From Schizochytrium sp. TIO01 (lineage: Eukaryota; Sar; Bigyra; Thraustochytrida; Thraustochytriidae), in assembly GCA_004764695.1 (NCBI GenBank), contig SMSO01000031.1, positions 4,883,048 through 4,947,047 of the forward strand: a DNA stretch of 64,000 nt, given 5' to 3'. Of the stretch, positions 51,167 through 61,007 are shown one piece after another. The position numbers and the translations under genes were made by a program. Position 1 is the stretch's first letter, and the number at the start of each line of letters is the position of its first letter. Below the pieces are notes generated by a model. The model was not told where the DNA came from. It saw nothing but the letters and a program-made list of their open reading frames with translations, and searched no databases.

Positions 51167-54115
51167 CGCTGTTGTTGGCCTTCTCGTGAACCCGAGCGAG
51201 ATTGACCTTTTTAAACTTTGCTTGAGCGGCCTTGCTCAACAAACAAAATGCCAAAGTCAATAACAAACCAAGTGCGCTCTTGGAGAAGCGTCTTTGATAT
51301 TTGATGCACGCTGCGAGTCTGCACGTGCGACAAGTTTCTACCACTGGCAGAAACCTCGATCTGCGCCAAACGTCTATGTTTTGCTTGTTTACCTTGTAGA
51401 ACGTCTTCGCACTCTTAAGACGCTTATTTAGAACTAGGATGTTCGCAAACGGATGAATCGAGGAATGTTACTAACTAGCAGTGTGAAATGTTTCTGTTGT
51501 TGCTTACTAGAGACTAGGTGTTCTTGCTATTCTAGTCTACCTTTTGATCTTCCTATTTATCTCTGAGTATCCTAGGTAGATCTAACTGGTCACTACGTTG
51601 TTTTTCGTTGTTGTATACCTTTACTTGGGCCGTACCCGGCCAATAAATGAATTCAATGTGCTCACTTGCGCACTAGTCCAGATGAACGAGTCTGGACACG
51701 AATACTTTTCCCTTCTGATCCGCAATGAAAAGTTGTTGTTCCTGCTCCCTATGCTGTCTATGTTTTATGTTTCCAACAATACAGCGCTTTCTACCGGCCA
51801 CTGGGCAAAGCCTCTTGCTAGTTCTTCACATTGGATGCGGGAGGATGGAGTTGGAGAAAGCCTCGTGCCGCATTTTCTAAACGGACAAACAGCGCCACCA
51901 CTGCATGTTTTTTTCTCTCAAATCTTGCTCCTCTCCCTCTCATACACTATCTCCTTCACCACTGTATCATTTTTGTGATTCAATATTATAAAAATACCCT
52001 CACAATAAAATCAAAAAATAGTTACCCTCTTATCTTTGTGACGTAGTGGTGTAGTGTCATCAATTCTATTTAAAATAAGACATCAACACTAAAGTAACTG
52101 CTCTTCACAGACTATCTACACTGAAACATTTTAATGATTTTCCCCTATTCACCCACTGAGTATTGGAGAAAAGCTCTATGAAACGGATCTCCTTCCCTTT
52201 TGCCTATTATCTAGTAGGTAGGTAGGTAGTACTAATTCTCTCAAAAAATGAAGAAATAATAATAATACTTATTTTTGAAGTTACCGCCGCAACCCTTTTT
52301 GCTGCGTCCCACTCTTCCCGGAATTCCGGGAGCTAGGTGCGCCAGTCCCATCGAAGATTCCACCAGCCAGAGCAAGAAGAAAGAAAAGATGAGTACCTGC
52401 TTGCCTCCATTGAAGGCCCTCTTTTGAGCACGAGAGGGTCCCCGAAAGCGCCTGGACTCCTCTTTGCGAAGTTGCTTGTGTCGCAGGGACTCTTTCTATG
52501 CATTTCTCTTGCCTGCATCTTGAGCTACTCGAAGCAGTAGATACCTCATAATCTGGGAGTGGAGCTACGATAGTTTGCAAGGTGTGTGCGGAGCTTTGTG
52601 AAAGTGGTTTATGCGCGCTTTAAATCACTTGTGGTCTTCTGCAGCAAGTAGACTATAGGGCAGTTACTATGGAGCAAAGTAGTGGGCTGAAGATGATTCG
52701 CTTATTTCTCTGAAGTCGGTTCCTGCTCTACTTCAGAGCAGGTCAGAGAACTAGATCCCAGCTCGATCAAACAAATCATGCCACTGGGCCCAGTTGAATG
52801 TCGCAGTCGAATCACCTGCGCCAGCACCACGAACCTGCCAACAAACCGTGCAGTCGCGGCGCCCCTGCAAAGGATATCTTCATGGGGGTTCACGTGCTGC
52901 GAGTAATTATCATGGCTTGCGAGAAAGCACGTGCAGGGTTCGTAACCTGCTGTACCATCTTCATAAACAGCTTCAGAAACGAATCAATAAGTCGATCATC
53001 ACCAGACAGTATCAGGATTTGCTTTTGCTGTTGTGAACATCCTCGTGAAACTCCACTTCGGAACGCGAAGTAGCGAACCCACCCGCTCACTCACGCACGC
53101 ACGATCGCCCGCTGTTCTGGGTCTGCCCCGTGGGCATTCAGATACTTATGAATCTAATCATACGTGTTTCATGACATTCATGTCATATTCATGTCAGAAT
53201 CTAATCATATATATTTCATGTCATTTATGTGCATTCATTTCATGCCATTTATGTGCATTCATTTCATGACATCCATGGCATTCATTTCATGACATTCATG
53301 CCATTCATGCCATTCATGGCGTTCATTTCATGTCATGAGAGTGAATTCCGTAGTGAGGGAGTGAAAGAGTGTTTTTTCGTCTTGCTGGCAGTTTGTCATT
53401 TGCGTATTGACCTTCGCACTGCAATGGCTGGGGTCCATGAAGATGCTTGTGATTCACGAAAGGAGGCTTTGCCCTCGCCCCCCCAGACCCGACCTAGCTT
53501 TGGAGCCAACGAGGCAGTCAATTGAGCGATCGAACAGCCATCCCCGTGCCGAAGGTCTCCGTCGATATCGATTTCGACGTATTATGTCCCAGGAAGCAAA
53601 ATCTTTCTTTTATTTATTGACTCTCTTTCATTTACTCTTTCCTCTTGCTACTGTTTTCCTAGGGTTTGCTAGGACGAGCCAGACCGAATCAAATACCCGA
53701 GGCCCCAGCGATGATGAAAGCATTGCGTCCTCGCGTGGACCTGGTGATATGGGCTCGCTCATCCACGACCTTTGTCAGGAGCGGGGCATGCGCTTTCATG
53801 CCTCCGGCTTGTAGATGGCCGGATGCACAGCGGTTCACGTCGTGCTTTTGCTTTCCATTGATTATGGATCTAAAAGTCCTAAGTTGACTCGTAATCTATA
53901 GTATTACACAAAGAAAGGATCAAATAGATAAAGAAACAAAAAGAAACACAGTCAAAAGCAAGGAAGGAAAGCAAAGCCCAAACGAGCAAACAACCAGCAA
54001 ACCCGTCTCGGTCCGGCACGGCTCCCGAAGTTTGGCGCACAGATTTGCTGTGTCTGTCTTCCCTGCCGCGGCTGCCCGCTGCACGCCGTCGCTTGTGGTC
54101 CCAGTTGAATCTGGC
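51167..54115. other. Divergent intergenic region, 2.9 kb
   Basis: Lies between CFAP20 (-) and the CCDC6-like gene (+), so both upstream regions are here. It holds a TAGGTAGGTAGG tract (52211-52232) and the ATG-rich minisatellite at 53155-53340. Minus-strand frames at 52702-52893 and 52890-53090 are protein-like and adjacent but in different frames, and match nothing I know. No gene is called. Confidence 0.45.
53155..53340. repeat. Degenerate ~10-base minisatellite (TTCATGTCAT / CATTCATGCC)
   Basis: About 185 bases consist of repeating, partly palindromic ATG-rich units such as CATTCATTTCATGACATTC. Spacing is mostly 9-14 bases. Both strands contain many ATGs. Short His/Phe-rich frames across it are an artefact of the repeat. 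Confidence 0.85.
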
Positions 54116-54781
54116 ATGGCCTCGATGCCTACTTCGCCGTCGCCGTCGCCTTCCTCGCCTGCCTCGCCCCTTGAGGTGTCTGCGTCTGTCTCGTCAGGGT
54201 CCTCTCCGGAGGCGCTCTTAGATGCGGAGCGCCGACGTAGCGCGGCTCTCGCCGATGAGCTCCAGGCTTTGCGTGCGCAACTTCTCCGCAATAGCGTGGA
54301 GGCAGAGGCAGAAGAGGAATTCCTCATCAACAAGTTGAACAAGAAGTTGACGCAACTCTTGGGCGAAAAAGAGCGCTTGGCACAAGAGGTGGAGCGCGAG
54401 GAGGAGCTCATCACCAACACGCTGCAGAAGCAACTTGCCCAGCTGCGCAGGGACAAGGTTGACCTTGAGAATAGGCTTGAGCAGGAGCAAGAATGTATGG
54501 TGAACAAGCTCCAGCGAAGGGTCGCGGTGCTCGAGAAGGAGAAGGACGAGGCTCTACGCAGACGTAGAGAAGAAAAACGGAGAGAACAGGAGTTTGTGCA
54601 TGACTGCCTCGCGATTCTACAGCAACCGGTGGAAAAGGCAGAGAAGAAAGACCCTGCTGCACAAAAGGAGGCGATGGACGCGATGCTTACGCTGCAGAGG
54701 AAGTTTCTGCAGAGACACTCGCATCTCAGAGAACGAAAGGACTCATCAGTGTCAGTGGCCACGCAGCACAGCGAAGGGTGA
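54116..54781 (+). CDS. CCDC6-like coiled-coil protein
   Basis: 221 residues from the first in-frame ATG (54116); upstream the frame is open from a TTG at 54032. After a Ser/Pro-rich N-terminus, a continuous coiled coil runs from about residue 35 to 165 with the CCDC6-style repeating unit: EAEEEFLINKLNKKLTQL, EREEELITNTLQKQLAQL, DLENRLEQEQECMVNKLQRR. This periodic 'EEEFxxNxLxKKxxxL / LEQEQExxVNKL' pattern is diagnostic for the CCDC6 family. The tail is short. CCDC6 in animals is a cytosolic/nuclear phosphoprotein linked to DNA-damage signalling; function in protists is unknown. The C-terminal Pro-rich half of animal CCDC6 is missing. Confidence 0.85.
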   Translation: MASMPTSPSPSPSSPASPLEVSASVSSGSSPEALLDAERRRSAALADELQALRAQLLRNSVEAEAEEEFLINKLNKKLTQLLGEKERLAQEVEREEELITNTLQKQLAQLRRDKVDLENRLEQEQECMVNKLQRRVAVLEKEKDEALRRRREEKRREQEFVHDCLAILQQPVEKAEKKDPAAQKEAMDAMLTLQRKFLQRHSHLRERKDSSVSVATQHSEG

Positions 54782-55693
54782 GCTGCTACAAATAGTCTCC
54801 CCAAGATTTTGAGGCCGACCTGAGCTACAATGAAGTTTTGCAGGTCTGAAAAACAATGGTTCAAATCGTTGCAGTCTGAACCTGTAGTCTGAACCTGCGA
54901 GATTTAGAAAGTTGGCTTATACCAGTCGTGACCTTGAACTTCATCTAATCGTGTGTTCGTTGCGTATGAATTTTCTCACGCTATGCCACTTCATTTCCCT
55001 TTCTTCACGGGGATTTCCTTGTCTCGGTCATGATCGGCAGGCTTGTTTGTCCGATGTTTGGTTTCTGATGCATAAAAGAATACAGTCAGGAATAAAACCT
55101 GGAGAGGGAACAGTGGAGTGGGTATAGTTTTAATGTGCTCACCGTCCGCATTGTATATTTCTTATCCTTGCTTCTCCATCATAATCACAATAATAAAAAT
55201 ATAATTCTTCACCTCTTCTCCTTCTTTCTTTCTTCAACAATGCAGACCCCAAGAGCAATCCGGTGATATCAATAATCTATAGAATTATTTTGCCAGCTAA
55301 AGTTTTACTTATATTCCCCGGTTGAACGAAGCTCCCATTAGATTTTTGCTTATTTTCTGTAAAATATAGAAGCTTCGTATTTTGCCACCTGTCCTGCTGT
55401 TTTGTATCATGAAAAGAACTCAAGAAACGAATTCCGAAACACAGAGACAGCTTTCAGAATTCCCAAGTCTGTTTCATGGAACCAAGCAAGCAATATTTGT
55501 GTTGACAGAAAAATAAAATAATTGTATTCATATTCATTTCAGTACACATTCTCTAAAAATTAGAAATATTCGCACCAGACTAAAAACACTTTAGAACGGA
55601 GCATATATTTCACCACTTCAATTGGAGCTCTTAAGACAAGAGCTGCTTGTAATCACTCTCTTAATCACCAAAATCACTGCATCAAAATTCATT
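54782..55693. other. Convergent 3' intergenic region
   Basis: 912 AT-rich bases between the CCDC6-like gene (+) and the EF-hand gene (-). No feature recognised. Confidence 0.55.
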
Positions 55694-58453
55694 TTACACA
55701 GCAGCAGATAAGGAAACTTGCTGACTGTGCCTCTTTCGGAGGGCCTCAAATTCAGCAAGTTGAGCGCGGGCTGTTCGAAGGCGATGCCTGTGCGTGTCAA
55801 AGTGGTTACTCGCAGCCACTCGCTTGCGTGTAAAGAGTTGCTCAGGCGTTGTCAATTCGGGTCGAGGCACATCCAGATCTAAAGGAAAATCAGATTCGCG
55901 AGATGCTGCGGAGCGGATGCGTAGACGACCCCCGCCCACTCCGTCACCATCATACATGAACTGTACTGACGGTGAACGCTCCTGCTGCGCTCTTATGCGC
56001 ACATGGCCACTTCTACAGTCTCCCGGCACGGCCTGCTCTACAGACTCAGCTCCATCACTCTCTTCAAATTCACTGCTGCTGCTGCTATCCTCAGAGGTAT
56101 CACATGACTCTGTAGGAGTTACAGCTGCCACTTTCTGCACAAGACGCTGCCTGCGTTGCTGCTGTACACGGCGACGACGTCGCATGCCACGCACCTCGTT
56201 TGTGTCGAGCTTCTTTTTATAAAATTCAATAGTGGCGTCTTGCACAGCCGTATGCAAGGCACTTAAGTCCATCAAGAACTGTCCTTGTGGAACTTTAAAC
56301 GCAGCTTGGGGCGGAGCCCTAGGCGCGCTAGGCACATTGTAGCGCTCCGGGTTGAATGCATGTTGTTGCTTTTCCTCCCAACCAGGTGAGAGGCGAACAG
56401 GACGTACCTCAGCTTTGCTACTGTTACCACTGGTTTTGCTGTTCGCTGAAAATGCGTCCATATCTCCATCTATGATATCCTGAGCACGGCGAAGTCGAGC
56501 AGCCAAGGCGCGAAGTTCATGGGGCCCTACCTTGACAGAAACCGATGATACCTCGCTAACCTCATCATCAGATTCATACCCAACTGTCCGTCTAGAGTCG
56601 TGGCGCAAATCCTCGCGAGCAGGGTTAGGGGATGTAGAACGCGGTTGTGCATATTCTTGATTAGCACCGGCTGTGTGCACCTGCGAAAAAGATACTGATT
56701 CGTGCATTGAAGACGTAGAGCGTTTGGAAGGGGGTGGCGGCACGAATACATCAAAGGCTTTAAGAAGATCAGCAAAGTTTAAATATTGTGAAGAAAGCTC
56801 AAGCAATCCACATGCCTTTAAAACATGTTCATCAGTAAGTACCAAAGGCTGACCGCTCCAGCGAGCAAAGTCCTCCAAGATACGGCGGCCATCATCAACA
56901 GTAATAAGGCCATCTTCATTCCAGTCGCGTGCATCAAATGCGTTTTTCAGAGCAGCCTGTGCAGAATCAAGAGTATATGGATCAATATTTTGCCCCCTCC
57001 ACATCCGCAAGCGTGCTGGGTCACGGTTAAAATCATTCGCTAATCGCATCCTAGCGGTTAGCATGTCAATACTTTCATCTACGTCGCTCGGAAGGGGTGG
57101 CAAATCATGATCTCCAGCTCGCAACTGAGCTGCAAGCTTTGCCATGACTTCCTTCTTCATAGATTGTAGATCATCCTCTGGTTTCTCCCCGTGCGTAGCG
57201 TATGCCCTCCGCCGAGCAGCTTGTGCAGCTTCACTTTCTTTCTTATCGTTGGTATACAAACGTTTTTTGAGACGAGCCAAAGTTAAGTCGAGATCCTCAG
57301 CAAGACTCACACGAGGATCAACCTCCCTTCCATACGCGTCGACATTATGATCTGATGAATAGGGCCTAGACTTTGCTTCGCCTGAACCACCTTTGGGATG
57401 GCTATTTCTCTCCAGAATATGAAGAATATCCTCGTGATCTTGAGCGTCGACATCGTCTTTGTCCACAGAGTGAATAGCGTTCCGGAATTCACGAGGATAA
57501 GGAGTGGGCCTCTCTGCAGCAAGCTCGCGCAGAGTTACCCATGAACGAAGCTCTTTAATGTCCCCATTGGTTTTGCTATTGAAGCGCGCAACAGTCTCTC
57601 GAGCGCGGCGCGTAATAGTCTGAGCGTTCTCTATGACTTCATCCATCGACTCAGCAAGAATTTCTTCTTTCTTTTCCAAGAGGGGAGATTGCGTAGGGGT
57701 ATCTTGGGGCTCCACAACGGCAATTTGATCAAAGTTGAGTTCCATTGCTGGGGAGTCAGCTGAGCCTTGACTTTCTTCTTGCATGGCATCTGAGGTGAGG
57801 CGAAACGCATACATGGCAGCCTCAAGATTGCTACCAATCTCAGCTGCTGTAGTATGCGAAGAGGAAGAATTGTCTGGCAAAACAAGAAAGACGTCACTAG
57901 ACTTCTGCAAAGCGGCGTCCTCCGACCGCTCGTGTGACATAATCTCTTCAAGGTCTTTCATTTTACGCCGGGCAGCGTTGATTGCATCGCGCATGCTTTG
58001 TGCAGCCATTGGATCTTCAAGTGCTACGCGTACCTTGCGAGGACTTGATGACTTGGAGCTACTCCCATCGGAGTTGGTTTCATGTACAATTACCTCGTCA
58101 TCATCGTCTTCGACATCAGATTCCACATTTACATCAGAGTCATCCTCAGACTCGGAATCATCGCCATCACTAAGTAAGTGAAACTCGGCAATACGCTCTC
58201 GACTAGCTGACTGATCTGACAATCGCCGCTCACCCCGCCCTCGACGTGGGCTCCTGCGCGACTCCCGTCCTGTGGCATCCAGGCTAAGACGTGCAGCAGC
58301 AAGCTCCTCTACGTCACGAGCAATTAGATCGTCGAGCGTTTCCACGCCGCGAAAACCTTCCCCTGGGCGGGTTCGAGAAAGCGGAGAAGGCTGCTGCCAA
58401 ACATAATCACCGCCGACGCTTTTATTGTCATCATCATCATCATCATCACTCAT
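55694..58453 (-). CDS. Uncharacterised EF-hand-containing protein
   Basis: 919 residues, mostly disordered and charged. It starts with an Asp run (MSDDDDDDDNKS). Acidic tracts lie near residues 95-125, with further Ser-rich regions. An EF-hand is visible at about 508-520 (DWNEDGLITVDD, a canonical Ca loop), followed by a second helix-loop region without a full loop (LELSSQYLNFADLLKAF). A conserved-looking segment around ~730-770 (FLMDLSALHTAVQDATIEFYKKKL) precedes an Arg-rich run (MRRRRRVQQQRRQR). The C-terminus is coiled-coil-like (HRLRTARAQLAEFEALRKRH). I do not recognise the family as a whole. The EF-hand suggests calcium responsiveness; nothing else can be assigned. The ATG at 58453 begins the Asp run. 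Single exon. Confidence 0.85.
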   Translation of the reverse strand: MSDDDDDDDNKSVGGDYVWQQPSPLSRTRPGEGFRGVETLDDLIARDVEELAAARLSLDATGRESRRSPRRGRGERRLSDQSASRERIAEFHLLSDGDDSESEDDSDVNVESDVEDDDDEVIVHETNSDGSSSKSSSPRKVRVALEDPMAAQSMRDAINAARRKMKDLEEIMSHERSEDAALQKSSDVFLVLPDNSSSSHTTAAEIGSNLEAAMYAFRLTSDAMQEESQGSADSPAMELNFDQIAVVEPQDTPTQSPLLEKKEEILAESMDEVIENAQTITRRARETVARFNSKTNGDIKELRSWVTLRELAAERPTPYPREFRNAIHSVDKDDVDAQDHEDILHILERNSHPKGGSGEAKSRPYSSDHNVDAYGREVDPRVSLAEDLDLTLARLKKRLYTNDKKESEAAQAARRRAYATHGEKPEDDLQSMKKEVMAKLAAQLRAGDHDLPPLPSDVDESIDMLTARMRLANDFNRDPARLRMWRGQNIDPYTLDSAQAALKNAFDARDWNEDGLITVDDGRRILEDFARWSGQPLVLTDEHVLKACGLLELSSQYLNFADLLKAFDVFVPPPPSKRSTSSMHESVSFSQVHTAGANQEYAQPRSTSPNPAREDLRHDSRRTVGYESDDEVSEVSSVSVKVGPHELRALAARLRRAQDIIDGDMDAFSANSKTSGNSSKAEVRPVRLSPGWEEKQQHAFNPERYNVPSAPRAPPQAAFKVPQGQFLMDLSALHTAVQDATIEFYKKKLDTNEVRGMRRRRRVQQQRRQRLVQKVAAVTPTESCDTSEDSSSSSEFEESDGAESVEQAVPGDCRSGHVRIRAQQERSPSVQFMYDGDGVGGGRLRIRSAASRESDFPLDLDVPRPELTTPEQLFTRKRVAASNHFDTHRHRLRTARAQLAEFEALRKRHSQQVSLSAAV

Positions 58454-59317
58454 GAGTCCAGTATCAAGCAGAGGCTTTGAATGTTTGGATGCCTTTGCTG
58501 CAGCTGCGGAAGTCCACCAAAATCCCTTTTCGTCTTCGCTTGCTTGTCTGTGTATTTATATTTTAGGTCAGGCCTTTAAAGTGCTCTTTGCATCAAAATT
58601 CCAGGAGAAAACATAACTTACCTTGTGTCGAGATTTCGTGTTTTCCTATCTGTAGGCTCTGATGTACGAAATCTGTGAATCATGCGCGCAATAGTACTTC
58701 CTTTGGTATCGTCCATGGTAACAAGGCTATGCCTGAACGATTTTTGATGAAATTCGTTTAGGCTTTGCTTTGAGTTTTGTCGCTTTCCCGCGAGTTGACA
58801 GTGACTCCTGATGCTGGCTGTAAGAAGCCAGAGAATAATCGGCAGAACAAGCCCAGGGCCCAAGGCAGTTTCTTTCTTCTTTAAACCAGATGTGAGAGGG
58901 ACACCGTGCCTCCTCTATCTCAACACCGATGATAACTTTCTCGTGGACTCCTCTCAGAATTGAAGTAGGATGTTCGACGTTTCACCAAAACTTGAGCGTT
59001 GCTGTAAGCTCGGGTTGACCAAACGTTCCACAAAGATTCGTTGTTTATTCTGGTGGGGTGGTTGGCTGTATGACCAATTATAATCACTTGTGTCTCTGTA
59101 ATTCCAGACCTAGTTCACAGTTTCGCAACTATGTACAGATGTGAAGCGCAGCTAGTTGATTGCTTGGCCAACTCTACCTCTGCTACCAGTTATTCACCCG
59201 GCCGCCAAGTTCGGATGTCAACCAATACAGGTTTGCTGCTGAGGAATCTCGCAGGCGCAGCACTTCTGTGGCGCGAGCACCGACAACAGCAAATAATAAT
59301 AATAATAAAACACATTT

Positions 59318-59385
59318 AAAAAAACAGTAAACAGAAAAAAACAGTAAACAGAAAAAACAGAAAAACAGAAAAACAAAAAAAACAA
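59318..59385. repeat. A-rich (CAGAAAAA)n-type repeat
   Basis: Tandem AACAGTAAACAGAAAAA and shorter CAGAAAAA units. Simple-sequence repeat. Confidence 0.8.
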
Positions 59386-59928
59386 AGAAACGGATGCAGC
59401 TCGACGTTGTTGGGACTCGCGCGGTCTCCGTTCGAAGAGTCAACAAAGCTATGCGAGGCCTGCCACGATTGAAGACCTGAGTGCTTAACGATTCCCTCGT
59501 GTCAGTAAGTGTCTATCTACCTCTCGTTGCGCACGATGCGACCTCAGAACTGGCGTGGCGAAGGCAGCCTCGTTGTTGATTTGCGGGTGCTCGCAAGCTC
59601 TCTTTTGATACTAAAATATAGTCCTATTATAATTGATAAATGAGAAATAGGACTGTTACCAGTAATTAACCTTATAAAAAGAATGCCACGAAATCTTGGT
59701 CTCTACGATCTTGATGCTTCATAAATCCCACCACCACTTTCTTTGATAAAGCACAACAAACATAGCGTCGGCTCGAAGACCCTCTTCATATTCTTGATCA
59801 TTGGGGTGGCCATAGGGTATGTTATAAGAAGTCCTCCATGCATTTTAAGTTCTTGGCTCAGGTTAACTGAAATGCGAGGAATCCACTAGCACGGTCAGTA
59901 ACATGCCGATAAAACTGGTCAGAGAGAG

Positions 59929-59946
59929 ACAGACAGACAGAGAGGA

Positions 59947-59973
<27 letters not shown>
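59929..59973. repeat. (GA)n / (GACA)n microsatellite
   Basis: GACA units pass into a GA dinucleotide run of about 12 units. Confidence 0.88.
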
Positions 59974-59977
<4 letters not shown>

Positions 59978-60915
59978 CTTATTAGATCCATTCAAGTTTG
60001 CTATTCTCATAACTGCGTTCAAGTAGGGTAGTTCTATTAGTGAAGCTCCTTTGGTATGAAGCGACCTCGAGCTCAACAGTCATCCAGATAAATAACGATT
60101 CTATGATGAACTACCTTCAGGCAGATGGGCAGATGCAAGGCAATGCAACATGAAACAATTCCATGTACCTCAATTCAACCGAATACGATGAAATTTGATA
60201 TCCCAAATTGTTTGCATCATTCATACTGCATTCCACTATACCATGCAATACTGATCATCAAGTACTGCATGGAGATGGAGAGGTATTGCGCTTCTTTATA
60301 AAACAGTAATGTCAAGGGTTGCGAATGCTCAAGTCTTGGGGTACGCTAGTAAATTCGGCGACGGATAATCGACAGTGCACCACGCCAAATAACCTTATAG
60401 CACACCCGCTTCAAGAAAACTCACATAACATTATGCAAAGTGTGACTGGCAATTTTTTCTTGTTCAAAGCTACCGTATCTGCTCCGGGCCCATTTGATTG
60501 TTGAGCTACCTACTCACCAGAAGACGAAGAATTACTAGGCTAATAGTTTACTATGGACCTCCTTTAAAATCTAGAACCATTGTTAGAGTTGTTGGCTCCA
60601 GAATTTCTACTCACCCCGTTTGCATGTGCCGAACACAACGTATTCTTTTGTCTATTTATGCAGGTCAATATATCCATGCACATTGGAATGCAGCTTCTCT
60701 TCGGAGTTGCGTTCTCTCATCAATCCAATTAACCTATTTTCTCTGACTCGACTCAGGCTGTGTCGACTCAGCTCTTCCCTGCTTTTAGCAGGCACGCACT
60801 ACATCTCGTGCGGCATTACCAAAAGCAAGGTTGTGCGATTTAGCTGCACCTGCATTGTAACAGAATGATTTCCTCCTGTTAATGCCGTGCACTGGTAAAG
60901 CAATCAATAAGTGCC

Positions 60916-60923
60916 TATAAAAG
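60916..60923 (+). promoter_or_regulatory. TATA box (TATAAAAG)
   Basis: A consensus TATAAAAG lies 50 bases before an ATG at 60966 in a strong context (ACAACCATGG). 14 codons later a consensus splice donor, CAG then GTAAGT (61008-61013), follows. The arrangement looks like a core promoter, short 5' UTR and first coding exon, but the downstream protein could not be identified. Confidence 0.45.
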
Positions 60924-60965
60924 GCAGTGAGTCAGCATAATTTAATGATAACGAAATTCACAACC

Positions 60966-61007
60966 ATGGACCCACGAAGTAGTAGCAGCTGTAGCTCCTC
61001 TCGTCAG
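60966..61007 (+). CDS. Candidate short first exon (MDPRSSSSCSSSRQ)
   Basis: 14 codons from an optimal-context ATG to a consensus 5' splice site. If unspliced, the frame runs 41 codons in all to a TGA (61089-61091). No acceptor I tried led to a recognisable or long protein: using the AG before 61155 gives a product of about 39 residues ending in TAPFR. It may be a small peptide gene, a non-coding transcript or chance. Low confidence. Confidence 0.25.

Noticed and set aside
51598-51978. About 126-codon hydrophobic plus-strand frame
   Set aside because: It begins at TTG, has no recognisable motif and lies in AT-rich spacer.
52702-53090. Two adjacent minus-strand frames that look weakly protein-like (ILILSGDDRLIDSFLKLFM; RFVVLAQVIRLRH)
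   Set aside because: Different frames, no start in a good context, no family match and no clear splice sites to join them; possible relic only.
53920-54864. Minus-strand open frame of about 314 codons over the CCDC6-like gene
   Set aside because: Ser/Cys/Arg-rich product typical of the antisense of a Glu/Leu/Arg coiled coil. The plus strand has the recognisable repeat pattern.
54855-54875. GGTTCAAATC resembling a tRNA B box
   Set aside because: No matching A box, acceptor stem or anticodon arm around it.
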